Below, one piece after another: positions 40,464 through 48,799 of a DNA stretch of 55,681 nucleotides. Below the pieces are notes generated by a model that was not told the DNA's origin, ran no database searches, and saw only the letters and a program-made list of their open reading frames with translations. This stretch comes from Cellulosimicrobium funkei (lineage in GTDB: Bacteria; Actinomycetota; Actinomycetes; Actinomycetales; Cellulomonadaceae), in NCBI RefSeq assembly GCF_001019615.1, contig NZ_JNBQ01000025.1, positions 1 through 55,681 of the forward strand, written 5' to 3'. Every line of letters begins with the position of its first letter. Position 1 is the stretch's first letter. The position numbers and the translations under genes were made by a program.

Positions 40464-41390
40464 ATGCTGGACCCTCGCGGGATCTACGAGCTCGACGAGC
40501 AGGCGGTGGCACGCCTGTGGCCCACGCCGCCCGAGCCGGGCGCGGGGCCCGTGCTGCTGCACGCCGTCGCGGGGTTCGTCGACGCGGGCAGCGCGGGCGA
40601 GGTCGCGGTCGACCACCTGCTGGGGATCGGCGAGGTCACCCGTGTGGTGACGTTCGACGTCGACCAGCTCCTCGACTACCGCTCCAAGCGCGCCACGATG
40701 ACCTTCAGCACGGACCGCTGGTCCGACTACGACGAGCCGCACCTGGTGATCGACCACGTGCGCGACGCCGAGGGGACGGGGTTCCTGCTGCTGCACGGCG
40801 CCGAGCCCGACGTGCAGTGGGAGCGCGTGGTCGCCGCGGTGCGCGACGTCGTCGAGCGCCTCGGCGTGTCGCTCACGGTCGGCTTCCACGGCATCCCGAT
40901 GGGGATCCCGCACACGCGGCCCCTGTCGGTCACCGCCCACGCGACGCGGCCGGAGCTGCTGGGGGAGCACACGTCGTGGTTCGGCACGGTGAAGGTCCCG
41001 GCCAGCCTGGCGGCCCTGCTGGAGCTGCGGCTCGGCCGGGCGGAGCACGACGCGCTCGGCGTCACCGTGCACGTACCGCACTACCTGGCGCAGTCGTCGT
41101 ACCCACCGGCGGCCGTGGTCGCGCTTGAGCACGTGCAGCGCGTCACCGGTCTGGACCTCGCGACGAGCGGGCTCGCGGAGGCGGTGCAGGACGCGAAGAC
41201 CGAGGTCGAGCGGCAGGTGCGCGACTCCGAGGAGGTCGCCGCGGTGGTCCGCGCCCTCGAGGAGCAGTACGACGCGTTCGCGCGCTCCGTCGGGCGCACG
41301 AGCCTGCTCGCGGAGTCCGCGCCGATCCCGACGGCCGACGAGCTCGGCGCCGAGTTCGAGCGCTTCCTCGCGCAGCAGTCGGGCGACTGA
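40464..41390 (+). CDS. PAC2 family protein
   Basis: A 308-residue protein of the PAC2 (proteasome assembly chaperone-like) family, common in actinobacteria; its bacterial function is not settled. Family pattern: VLLHAVAGFVDAGSAGEVAVDHLL, VVTFDVDQLLDYRSKRATMTF, FLLLHGAEPDVQWERV, GVTVHVPHYLAQSSYP and a C-terminal acidic helix. ATG is preceded by GAGGAGG. It stands alone, between the signalling operon and the cold-shock gene. No membrane or export signal. Confidence 0.88.
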   Translation: MLDPRGIYELDEQAVARLWPTPPEPGAGPVLLHAVAGFVDAGSAGEVAVDHLLGIGEVTRVVTFDVDQLLDYRSKRATMTFSTDRWSDYDEPHLVIDHVRDAEGTGFLLLHGAEPDVQWERVVAAVRDVVERLGVSLTVGFHGIPMGIPHTRPLSVTAHATRPELLGEHTSWFGTVKVPASLAALLELRLGRAEHDALGVTVHVPHYLAQSSYPPAAVVALEHVQRVTGLDLATSGLAEAVQDAKTEVERQVRDSEEVAAVVRALEEQYDAFARSVGRTSLLAESAPIPTADELGAEFERFLAQQSGD

Positions 41391-41409
41391 GCCGCGTCGA
41401 CCCGGTTCG

Positions 41410-41428
41410 CCCCGGTTCCGGACCGGGG
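41410..41428 (+). terminator. Hairpin after the PAC2 gene
   Basis: CCCCGGT (41410-41416) pairs with ACCGGGG (41422-41428), 5-nt loop, 20 nt after the stop. Confidence 0.55.
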
Positions 41429-41709
41429 TGGAATGTGCCGAAAAATCATCACGAGAGGTGGCGAGTTCCATGGCGGACCAGACGTGGTCCGTGCCACACT
41501 GTCACCCGTTGCAGTGACGTACTTGCGCACGACCCGGTGCAGGGCCGGTACGTGGGTCCGCCCGGCGGGGTGGTCCGGCGTCGGGCCTGCCGGCCGCACA
41601 CGGCCGGGGCGCCGGCGAAGGACGTGGGACATGGCATTGCGGCGCACGGGGGTGGACGAAGGGTCCGCTCGCTGATGTCCCCGGATGGACAGAAGGTCAG
41701 AGGAAGAGC
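41429..41709 (+). other. Non-coding region, probable long leader of the cold-shock gene
   Basis: About 280 bp without a credible gene. It holds a less GC-rich patch at 41430-41460, a GGACCA/TGGTCC hairpin near 41476-41490 and an inverted GTCAC-N8-GTGAC (41501-41518). Cold-shock genes often have long structured leaders, but no cold-box motif is recognisable and no promoter stands out. Confidence 0.35.
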
Positions 41710-41913
41710 ATGGCGCAGGGTTCTGTGAAGTGGTTCAACGCCGAGAAGGGCTACGGCTTCATCGCGCAGGACGGCGGCGGTGCCGACGTCTTCGTGCACT
41801 ACTCGGCGATCGAGTCGAACGGGTACCGCACGCTCGACGAGGCGCAGCGGGTCGAGTTCGAGATCACCCAGGGGCCGAAGGGCCCGCAGGCGGAGAAGGT
41901 TCGTCCGCTCTGA
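41710..41913 (+). CDS. Cold-shock protein (CspA family)
   Basis: A 67-residue single-stranded nucleic-acid-binding OB-fold protein acting as RNA chaperone. Opens with [15 protein letters not shown] (RNP1 KGYGFI) and has RNP2 VFVHYSAI; the C-terminus is [17 protein letters not shown]. Length and motifs are standard. AGAGGAAG precedes the ATG. A strong hairpin terminator lies 46 bp downstream, so it is monocistronic. Whether it is cold-induced or constitutive cannot be read from the sequence. Confidence 0.96.
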   Translation: MAQGSVKWFNAEKGYGFIAQDGGGADVFVHYSAIESNGYRTLDEAQRVEFEITQGPKGPQAEKVRPL

Positions 41914-41959
41914 CGTCCCCGACGTCTGGCGGCCGGGCCACCCGGTCGTCGCAGCAGTA

Positions 41960-41991
41960 CAGGAGCCGCGCCCCCTCGGGCGCGGCTCCTG
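41960..41991. terminator. Bidirectional terminator after the cold-shock gene
   Basis: A perfect 14-bp stem (41960-41973 with 41978-41991), loop CCTC, between two convergent genes. Confidence 0.85.
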
Positions 41992-41998
41992 TCGCGTC

Positions 41999-42958
41999 TC
42001 ACGACCTGTCCGCCACGGTGCCGCCGGGCGGCGCCCCCTCGGGGTCGTCGAGCACCGGCGCGGTGCCCACGAACGCGCGGAGCTCGTCGCCCGTGACGAC
42101 GCGCGCCGGGACGGCGAGCGAGCGGACGGCGCGCGCCAGCGTCGTGCTCGACAGGCTCGGCGCACCAGACCCGGCACGGACCGCGGCCAGCACGACGTTG
42201 CCGTAGCGCCGGCCCTTGAGCTGCGCGGGCTCCGCGATCGCCGCGACCCGGCCCTCCGCTGCGGACGTCTCCCCGAACGCGGCGGCGAGGGTTGCGGCCT
42301 CGCGGCGCGCCGTCGTGAGCGGCGGACGGTCGGCGCAGTTGACGAGGTAGACGCCGCCCGGGCGCAGGACGCGGTGCACCTCGACCGCCATGCCGAGGGT
42401 CGCGAGGTGGTCGGGCGTGCGGTCGCCGTCGAACACGTCGCGCACGACGACGTCGTACGAGGCGTCGGGCAGGCTCGCCACCGCGTGCCGCGCGTCGTCG
42501 GGACGCAGCCGGAGGCGCGGTGCCCGCGGCAGGTCGAACCACGTGCGCACCAGCTCGAGCAGGCGGGCGTCGAGGTCGACCCCGAGCTGGGTCGACCCCG
42601 GCCTGGTGTGCTCGACCCAGCGGGGCAGGCTGCACCCCGCCGCGCCGAGGTGCAGCGCGCGCAGGGGGGCCGCGCCGAGCTCGTCCATGACGGCCGCCAT
42701 GTGCTGCATGTACTCGAACGCGAGCATCCCGGGGTCGTCGAGGTCGAGGTACGAGCTCGGGACGCCGTTGACGAAGAGCGTGACGGCCGACGGGACGTCC
42801 GGGTCGCGCTCGACGTGCGCGGTGCCCGTCGACGTCGGCACGGGCCCGGCCGGGAGCTCCGGCCTCGCGGTTCCGCCGCGGCCCCCGCTGCCCCGCCGCC
42901 GGGACGGTGTGGGTGGCGCGGAGGACCCTGAGGAGCGTCGGGAGGTGCGGCGAGCCAT
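41999..42958 (-). CDS. Spermidine-synthase-like SAM-binding protein
   Basis: A 319-residue Rossmann-fold protein of the spermidine synthase superfamily. Seen: VTLFVNGVPSSYLDLDDP, MLAFEYMQHMAAVM, the nucleotide-binding LHLGAAGCSLPRWVE, LGVDLDARLLELVR, and DVVVRDVFDGDRTPDHL around the putative active site. The DVF(D) motif lacks the polyamine-site consensus of true SpeE, so this may be a methyltransferase-like paralogue. About 40 basic, low-complexity residues precede the domain. TACGGT lies 6 nt before the ATG, so probably leaderless. It is divergent from the HEPN-dinB promoter. Confidence 0.8.
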   Translation of the reverse strand: MARRTSRRSSGSSAPPTPSRRRGSGGRGGTARPELPAGPVPTSTGTAHVERDPDVPSAVTLFVNGVPSSYLDLDDPGMLAFEYMQHMAAVMDELGAAPLRALHLGAAGCSLPRWVEHTRPGSTQLGVDLDARLLELVRTWFDLPRAPRLRLRPDDARHAVASLPDASYDVVVRDVFDGDRTPDHLATLGMAVEVHRVLRPGGVYLVNCADRPPLTTARREAATLAAAFGETSAAEGRVAAIAEPAQLKGRRYGNVVLAAVRAGSGAPSLSSTTLARAVRSLAVPARVVTGDELRAFVGTAPVLDDPEGAPPGGTVADRS

Positions 42959-42964
42959 GTGCTC

Positions 42965-42970
42965 ACCGTA
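42965..42970 (-). promoter_or_regulatory. Putative leaderless -10 of the spermidine-synthase-like gene
   Basis: Minus strand TACGGT, 6 nt before the ATG at 42958. Confidence 0.5.
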
Positions 42971-42991
42971 CGGGCTGGACGCCGCCCGGCG

Positions 42992-43020
42992 TTGACAGGA
43001 TCGAACAGGTGTTCGATAGT
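42992..43020 (+). promoter_or_regulatory. SOS promoter of the HEPN-dinB operon
   Basis: -35 TTGACA (42992-42997, perfect), 17-bp spacer, -10 GATAGT (43015-43020). A perfect LexA box TCGAACAGGTGTTCGA (43001-43016) fills the spacer and touches the -10. This is the strongest promoter visible in the window. Confidence 0.9.
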
Positions 43021-43037
43021 GGAGGAGGAGGTGCGCG

Positions 43038-43481
43038 ATGTCGAACGAAGCAGGCGCGAGGGGGGCGGTCGCCGTCCCCGCCGAGGTCCGTCGGCTGCTG
43101 GACCGCGCGGACGCGGAGCTCGTCGCGGCAGCGCTCGCGCAGGACGCGGGCGAGCGGTTCGTGCACGCCCATCTTGGCGCTCTGCGCGCCGCAGCGGCGG
43201 TCGTCGCGCTGCGCGCCCGACCGGTGCGTCGCGGGCGGGCCCGCTCGGTGTGGGACCAGCTCGCGGACGCCGAGCCGTCGCTCGCCGCGTGGTCCGGCTA
43301 CTTCGCGAGCGGGGCGCGCGTGCGCGCCGCCGTCGACGCGGGTCGGTTCGACGCCGTGGACCCGCGCCGGGCCGACGAGCTCATGGCGTGCGCCGAGGAC
43401 TTCCGTGACGAGGTCGCGATGCTCGTCGACCCGGACGCCGGGTTCGTCCGGCTGCCCGGTCTGCGGACGGTGGCGTCGTGA
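43038..43481 (+). CDS. SAV_6107-type HEPN-domain protein
   Basis: A 147-residue helical protein matching the actinobacterial SAV_6107 HEPN family, frequently found next to dinB. Key stretch: RFVHAHLGALRAAAAVVALRARP, containing an R-x4-H arrangement (RFVHAH) like HEPN active sites, and VWDQLADAEPSLAAWSGYFASGAR. HEPN proteins are often RNases or nucleotide-binding accessory subunits; which applies here is unknown. The ATG follows GGAGGAGG and is 18 bp after the SOS promoter -10. It shares the transcript with dinB, so it is DNA-damage inducible. Confidence 0.85.
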   Translation: MSNEAGARGAVAVPAEVRRLLDRADAELVAAALAQDAGERFVHAHLGALRAAAAVVALRARPVRRGRARSVWDQLADAEPSLAAWSGYFASGARVRAAVDAGRFDAVDPRRADELMACAEDFRDEVAMLVDPDAGFVRLPGLRTVAS

Positions 43482-43520
43482 CCCAGGCGCGGCCTGCGTC
43501 GAGCGCCCGGTGAGGCGGCG

Positions 43521-44777
43521 ATGAGCCGCGGGCCGCGCGCGCTCGTCCGCAGAGACTGGGGCGACGACGAGGAGGGGTGCTCCATCCTCCACGTCGACAT
43601 GGACGCGTTCTTCGCGTCCGTCGAGCTCGCCCGGCGTCCTCAGCTCGTGGGGCGACCGGTCGTCGTCGGTGGCGCGGAACGAGGGGTCGTCCTCGCGGCG
43701 ACCTACGAGGCGCGGGCGTTCGGCGTCCACTCGGCGATGCCCATGGTGACTGCGCGCCGGCTGTGCCCGCAGGCGATCGTCGTCCCGCCGGACCACACGC
43801 GCTACTACGAGGTCTCCCGCGCGGTCATGGCGGTCATCGGCGAGATCACCGCGCTCGTGGAGCAGGTGAGCGTCGACGAGGCCTTCCTCGACGTGAGCGG
43901 GGCGCGGCGGCGCCTCGGGCCTCCGACGCGGATCGCGGCCGAGCTCCGGCGTCGCGTGCGGGCCGAGCACGGCATCACCTGCTCGGTCGGGATCGCGACG
44001 AACAAGTTCGTCGCCAAGCTGGCCTCGACGCACGCCAAGCCCGACGGCGTGCTCCTCGTGCCGGCGGCCGCCACCGTCCCGTTCCTGCGGACGCTGCCCG
44101 TCGGCGCGCTGTGGGGCGTGGGGGAGCGGACCGAGAGCGCGCTCGCGCAGTGGGGCATCCGCACGGTCGCCCAGCTCGCCGACACGGACGTCGCGTCGCT
44201 CCAGGCGGCGGTCGGCAAGGTCGCGGGAGCGCACCTGCACGACCTCGCGTGGGGGCGCGACCCCCGGCCGGTCGAGCCGGAGCGGTCGGAGCGGAGCATC
44301 GGTGCCGAGACGACGTTCGCGCACGACCTGCGCGACCTCGCGGCGGTCCAGGCGCGCGTGCTCGAGCTCGCGGACCGGTGCGCCGGCCGGCTGCGCCACC
44401 AGGGTCTCGTCGCGCGCACCGTGAGCGTGAAGGTGCGGACGAGCGACTTCCGCACCGTGACCCGCGCGCGGACCCTCGGCGCCCCGACGGACGTCGCACG
44501 CGAGATCTACCTCGTGGCGCGCGAGCTCGTCGCGAGCGTCGACCTGCGGGGCCTCGCCGTCCGGCTCGTGGGAGTCCGCGCGGAGGGCCTCGAACCCCGT
44601 GCGGACGCCGTCGTGCAGCCCACGCTCGAGGAAGCCGTCGAGGAGACGAACGCCGCCCGGCGACGGGTGGAGGAGGCCGTCGACGCGGTCCGAGGGCGCT
44701 TCGGGGTGAGATCCATCGCCATGGGGCCCGCGAGGGCCCGCTCGACTACCACCCCCGCGGATGTCGATCTATCCTGA
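43521..44777 (+). CDS. dinB: DNA polymerase IV (Y-family)
   Basis: Error-prone translesion polymerase, 418 residues. Seen: catalytic ILHVDMDAFFASVE, YEARAFGVHSAMP, SVDEAFLDVSGAR with the acidic pair, the fingers/palm NKFVAKLAST, helix-hairpin-helix LWGVGERTESALAQWGI and little-finger region VARTVSVKVRTSDFRT. There is no clear C-terminal beta-clamp motif of the QxxLF type. It is 39 bp after the HEPN gene, under one SOS promoter, so LexA control is direct. A -10 for DUF3040 sits in its last codons. Confidence 0.95.
   Translation: MSRGPRALVRRDWGDDEEGCSILHVDMDAFFASVELARRPQLVGRPVVVGGAERGVVLAATYEARAFGVHSAMPMVTARRLCPQAIVVPPDHTRYYEVSRAVMAVIGEITALVEQVSVDEAFLDVSGARRRLGPPTRIAAELRRRVRAEHGITCSVGIATNKFVAKLASTHAKPDGVLLVPAAATVPFLRTLPVGALWGVGERTESALAQWGIRTVAQLADTDVASLQAAVGKVAGAHLHDLAWGRDPRPVEPERSERSIGAETTFAHDLRDLAAVQARVLELADRCAGRLRHQGLVARTVSVKVRTSDFRTVTRARTLGAPTDVAREIYLVARELVASVDLRGLAVRLVGVRAEGLEPRADAVVQPTLEEAVEETNAARRRVEEAVDAVRGRFGVRSIAMGPARARSTTTPADVDLS
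44770..44775 (+). promoter_or_regulatory. Putative -10 of the DUF3040 gene
   Basis: TATCCT inside the 3' end of dinB, about 40 nt before the DUF3040 start. Confidence 0.4.
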
Positions 44778-44814
44778 GGGTGACACACGACCACCGTGGA
44801 GAAACGGGGTGCTC

Positions 44815-45210
44815 ATGCCTCTGTCTGAGTACGAGCAGCGGGTCTTGGAGCAGATGGAGCGCGCGCTCACCTCGGACGACCCGCGGTTGGCGAACACGCT
44901 CCAGGCGCCACGACGACGTTCGGCGCTGCGCTATGTCCTGGCCGGAGTCGGCGTCGTCGGCGGCCTCCTCCTCCTCGTGCTGGGTGCTGCGCTGTCGCAG
45001 ACCTGGCTCGGGGTGATCGGCTTCGTCCTCATGTTCGGGGGCGTCGTCCTGGTCTTCCAGTCTCCGCGCTCGTCGCGCAAGGGACCGGTGGGGACCGTCG
45101 AGGCGGACGGCACCGTCCGCCCGGCCGCGCCGAGCAAGCCGGCCCGCAAGCCCTTCCTCAGCCGACTGGAAGAGCGCTGGGACCGTCGGCGCGAGCAGGA
45201 CGGTCGCTGA
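44815..45210 (+). CDS. DUF3040 membrane protein
   Basis: A 131-residue protein. The N-terminal MPLSEYEQRVLEQMERALTSDDPRLANTL is diagnostic of DUF3040, followed by two membrane spans (VLAGVGVVGGLLLLVLGAAL and LGVIGFVLMFGGVVLVF) and a basic Arg/Lys tail. Function unknown; in actinobacteria it typically lies near mraZ, as here. Start ATG 44815, preceded by GGAGAAACGGGG. Its 3' end overlaps the convergent transglutaminase gene by 53 bp. Confidence 0.88.
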   Translation: MPLSEYEQRVLEQMERALTSDDPRLANTLQAPRRRSALRYVLAGVGVVGGLLLLVLGAALSQTWLGVIGFVLMFGGVVLVFQSPRSSRKGPVGTVEADGTVRPAAPSKPARKPFLSRLEERWDRRREQDGR

Positions 45211-47461
45211 GCGACTCCTCGACAGCCTCGACCGCCGAGTCGACGAGCTCCTGGAGCCGGTCGGGACGGGCGACCGTCCGCGGCTCCGGGGCGTAACGCT
45301 CGGCCTCGAGGGCCGACGCCAGCCCGGAGACCGCCTCGGCGACGTCCTCGTCCCGCGCGTGCTGCCCGCGACGGGCCTGCAGCGCTGCGACGACCGCCGC
45401 GGGAACGCGCCGGGGCGTGGTCGACGTCGGCCACCGGACGTCGAGCGCCCCCAGCCGGTCGGTGAGCTCCGCCCATGCGTCCTCGGCGTCCCGCAGGCTC
45501 TGCGTCTCGGACCGGCGGCGGAGCGCGAGCCACAGCGCCCCGCCGACGGCGATCGCGACGAGTAGGAGCGCGACGCCCACGACGAGCAGCCAGGGTGCCC
45601 CGTCGTCCTGAGCGCCGCCGGTCGGCCCGCCCGTGCCGGGCGCGGTGGGCACGGGGCTCGCGGGCGCGGAGGGAGCCGCGGTCGTCGCGCCCGGTGTCGG
45701 CACGTTGCCCGGGTCTCCCGGCCCTCCCGGCGTCACGGCCACGGGCGTCGCCCACCGCGGGGTCGGGCCCGTCTGCTGGGCCGGGGTCGGCTCGAACCGC
45801 ACCCAGCCCTGCCCCGGGAACCAGAGCTCCGGCCAGGCGTGGGAGTCGCGACCGGTGACCTGGAAGCTCGAGTCGTCGACGCGTTCGCCCGGCAGGAACC
45901 CGACGCCGAGACGTGCGGGGATGCCGAGGGTCCGCGCCATCATCGTCATCGAGGTCGCGAACTGGACGCAGTACCCCGTGCGGTCCTGCAGGAAGTCCCA
46001 GACCGCGTCGCCGGAGTCGCCCGGCGGCACCTCGGTCGAGTAGGTGAACTGCGAGACGTCGCGGAAGTAGGTCTGCAGGGCGAGCGCCTGGTCGTAGCGC
46101 GTCGGCGCCCCGTCGACCACGGCGGCGGCCAGGTCGCGGATGTCCTGCTCGTGCTCGGTCGCGGGCACGTCGAGGTAGTTGGGGTCGTCCGGGTCCGCGC
46201 CCGTCGCCCCGCGCAGCGACGCCGCGTCGAGCGGCCGGGAGAAGACCGCGAGCTCGTACGCGGTTCCGGCGCCGGTGGGCTGGTCCCCGAGCACCTCGTC
46301 GCGGACGTCGTCGTACGACCAGTCGCCGTCGATGTCCACGGTGCGGGGCTCGGTCGGGACGGGGAGCCTGGTGTCCCGCAGCGACTCGAGCGTGACGCGC
46401 ACGGACGTGGGCTCCTCGACGCCGGCCGGGTCGGTGGGCCACAGCATCTGGTCGGCCGCCTCGATCGGGGTGCCGTCGCGGTCCGCGCCGCGCCGCCAGT
46501 TGGTGCCGTCGAAACCCGTGAGGGTGAACACCCGGAGCGGGCCGACCTCGTCCGCGTCGGTCCGGTAGCGCAGCACGACCTCACCCGAGCGCTCCGCGAG
46601 GTCGCGACGCATGTCGAGGTCGTCGGAGAGCCGCACCGTCTGCCCGGTCGAGGAGAAGAGGCGCGACCACGACGCGGACGCGACCTCGGGGAGCGAGGCG
46701 CTCGCCGAACCGAGACCCAGGGCGACGACCGCGACGGCGACCGCCACGACGAGGGCGCCGACGGCCCGCAGGCCGCCGGCCGCACGGCCGTCCGCGCGGC
46801 GCGCGGACGCGCCGCGTCGCACGGTGCGGTGCGGGTTGTCGACCGCGAGGAGCAGGACGAGCGCGGCCACGGTCACGACGAACGCCAGGGGAGGGATCTC
46901 GCCCATGATGACGAGTCCCGGGATCCACAGGGCGAGGAGCGGCAGCGCGACCCCGGCGCTCAGGCGGAGCCCGCCGGCCATGAGGTCGGCGACGAGGAAG
47001 ACCACGACCGCGCCCCCGACCGCCATGAGCGCGATCGGCAGGCTCGGGTCGATCGGGGCGACCTCCGCGAGCGTGAGGTCCCGCGCGGTGGAGAGCCGGG
47101 ACAGGACCCGGTCGACGTTGGAGAGGCCGATGAGGAGAGAGAAGCGGTCGGTCGGGCCCCCGTAGAGCCCGAGCAGGGCCCAGAGGCCGACGACGAGACC
47201 GGCGAGCGAGGGAAGCAGCGCGGCCGGAGGGGCGAGGACGTCGCCCCGTGCCGCGTGGCCCCGCTCGAGGGCGTAGCGCGAGACGCCGGTCACGAGGGCG
47301 AGGACCACGATGGTCCGTACGGCGGTGCCGGTCCAGCCGCCCGGACCGATGACGCTGCCGAGCGCGTAGGTCGACGCAACGACGGCGACGGCGACGAGCG
47401 CGCTCGTCGCGAGCACGCGGAGGCCCACGGGGGCCGTGGTGTCCGGTCGGGACGTGGTCAT
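45158..47461 (-). CDS. TgpA-type membrane transglutaminase-like protein
   Basis: A 767-residue membrane protein: about six N-terminal spans (residues 10-225), an extracytoplasmic transglutaminase-like cysteine-protease fold, a Pro/Thr/Gly linker, a late span (WLLVVGVALLLVAIAVGGALWLAL) and a cytosolic tail. The catalytic triad is recognisable: Cys in GYCVQFATSM, His in DSHAW and Asp/Glu region RFEPTP. With DUF58 and MoxR it forms the widespread MoxR-DUF58-TgpA operon, thought to act in envelope or periplasmic protein maturation. The ATG overlaps the DUF58 stop (ATGA). Actual crosslinking or hydrolysis is not known. Confidence 0.9.
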   Translation of the reverse strand: MTTSRPDTTAPVGLRVLATSALVAVAVVASTYALGSVIGPGGWTGTAVRTIVVLALVTGVSRYALERGHAARGDVLAPPAALLPSLAGLVVGLWALLGLYGGPTDRFSLLIGLSNVDRVLSRLSTARDLTLAEVAPIDPSLPIALMAVGGAVVVFLVADLMAGGLRLSAGVALPLLALWIPGLVIMGEIPPLAFVVTVAALVLLLAVDNPHRTVRRGASARRADGRAAGGLRAVGALVVAVAVAVVALGLGSASASLPEVASASWSRLFSSTGQTVRLSDDLDMRRDLAERSGEVVLRYRTDADEVGPLRVFTLTGFDGTNWRRGADRDGTPIEAADQMLWPTDPAGVEEPTSVRVTLESLRDTRLPVPTEPRTVDIDGDWSYDDVRDEVLGDQPTGAGTAYELAVFSRPLDAASLRGATGADPDDPNYLDVPATEHEQDIRDLAAAVVDGAPTRYDQALALQTYFRDVSQFTYSTEVPPGDSGDAVWDFLQDRTGYCVQFATSMTMMARTLGIPARLGVGFLPGERVDDSSFQVTGRDSHAWPELWFPGQGWVRFEPTPAQQTGPTPRWATPVAVTPGGPGDPGNVPTPGATTAAPSAPASPVPTAPGTGGPTGGAQDDGAPWLLVVGVALLLVAIAVGGALWLALRRRSETQSLRDAEDAWAELTDRLGALDVRWPTSTTPRRVPAAVVAALQARRGQHARDEDVAEAVSGLASALEAERYAPEPRTVARPDRLQELVDSAVEAVEESLSDRPARADGPSALPVG

Positions 47462-48798
47462 CGCGAGCCCTCCACGAGCAGGGTCCAGGCGTGCTCCAGG
47501 GACGCCGACGGGTCGACGAGCGCTGCGTGCCACCCGGTGGACCGCAGGGCGGCCACGGTCTCGAGCGCGTCGGCGTGCTCGGGCGCCCAGGGCCGTGCGC
47601 TCACCACGAGCGCGCGGTGCAGGCCGTCCCCGGCCATGGCCGCGACCGTGTGCCGGGCGACGGAGCCGAGCGGGCCGAGCACCGCGACGGTGATCTCGCC
47701 CGGGCGCCGGTCCCGCCGCAGCGCCTCGGAGGTCGCGACGACGGAGCGGTCGGCGTCCGCGACCACATGGTGCCCGTGGAGGTCGACGGTGGCGTCCAGG
47801 AGGTCGGCAGGCCCCTCGCCCGAGCGGTTGACGCGGAAGCCCGTGCCCGACACGACCGGTGCGAGCGACGTCGGGACGAGCCGGACGGGGTGGCCGGCCT
47901 GGAGGAGGGACACGCCGATCGACGCCGCGCACTCGACCGCCCACTCGCCGTCCTCGAGGGCGCGGGGGCTCGACGCGGCGAGCTCCGGGTGGGGCAGGAG
48001 CCCGCGGTCCAGGAGGACGCTGACGGGCGGCAGGCCCGCGCTCTCGTCCGCGCGGACCATGAGCTGGCCGTGCCGGGCCGCGCTGGCCCAGTGCACGCGC
48101 CGCGGGTCGTCGCCGGCGACGTAGTCGCGCAGCACCGAGTCGTCGCTCGACGCGAGCCGAGCACCCGACGCGGAGCGCTCGTGCTCGCCGAACGCCCGCG
48201 ACCCGCGAACGGGCAGCTCGACCGTGCGCGGCCACACCGCGACGGCGGTCGGGTCGCCGAGCTCCTGGGTCGCGCTGACCAGGCCGAAGAGGTCGACCCG
48301 CGTCGTGAGGAGCGGTCCGAGCGGCCACCGGCCGCGGCGGAGCGGGCGCAGGCGGTAGCGGACCGCGATGTGGTCGCCCACCGTCGCGACCTGTGCCCGC
48401 AAGGAGCCCTGGTCGCACAGCTCGTGCGCCGCCTGCTCGCTGATCCGGAGGCGGGCGAGCGTCGTGGCCGTGGACGACGTGGCCCGCGTGGCCGCGACCG
48501 TGAGGCGCGCCGTCGTGAACTGCCCGCGCACGGCGGGGTTCGGCTGGACGCGGCGCGTCACGTGCAGGGCGCCACGGCCACGGTCGATCCGGCGGACGGC
48601 CATCCAGCACCAGGCGGCGCCGACGGCGAGCGCCCCGGCGGCGCCGAGCCCGACGAGGTCCGGCAGCCCGAGCGTGACACCGAGGACGGCGAGCGCGGCG
48701 CCGGCGGCGAGCACCACGGTGCCGCGGCGGGTCAGGCGCGCGCTGGCGAGGCTCCTGCCCCTGCCGCGGAGCCGCGCGAGGAACGACGGGGCGCGCAC
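47458..48798 (-). CDS. DUF58 domain-containing protein
   Basis: A 446-residue protein. A basic N-terminus and two adjacent membrane spans (about residues 27-65) anchor it; DUF58 core DSVLRDYVAGDDPRRVHWASAARHGQLMVR followed by VLLDRG, where a von Willebrand A-like fold with a MIDAS site is expected. It is the middle gene of the MoxR-DUF58-TgpA unit, just 1 bp after MoxR and overlapping TgpA by 4 bp. A role as adaptor between the MoxR ATPase and TgpA is inferred from the conserved operon. Confidence 0.88.
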   Translation of the reverse strand: MRAPSFLARLRGRGRSLASARLTRRGTVVLAAGAALAVLGVTLGLPDLVGLGAAGALAVGAAWCWMAVRRIDRGRGALHVTRRVQPNPAVRGQFTTARLTVAATRATSSTATTLARLRISEQAAHELCDQGSLRAQVATVGDHIAVRYRLRPLRRGRWPLGPLLTTRVDLFGLVSATQELGDPTAVAVWPRTVELPVRGSRAFGEHERSASGARLASSDDSVLRDYVAGDDPRRVHWASAARHGQLMVRADESAGLPPVSVLLDRGLLPHPELAASSPRALEDGEWAVECAASIGVSLLQAGHPVRLVPTSLAPVVSGTGFRVNRSGEGPADLLDATVDLHGHHVVADADRSVVATSEALRRDRRPGEITVAVLGPLGSVARHTVAAMAGDGLHRALVVSARPWAPEHADALETVAALRSTGWHAALVDPSASLEHAWTLLVEGSR

Positions 48799-48799
48799 G

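Noticed and set aside
41501-41518. GTCAC-N8-GTGAC as a CRP/GlxR site before the cold-shock gene
   Set aside because: CRP-type sites read TGTGA-N6-TCACA; here the half-sites point the other way and spacing differs.
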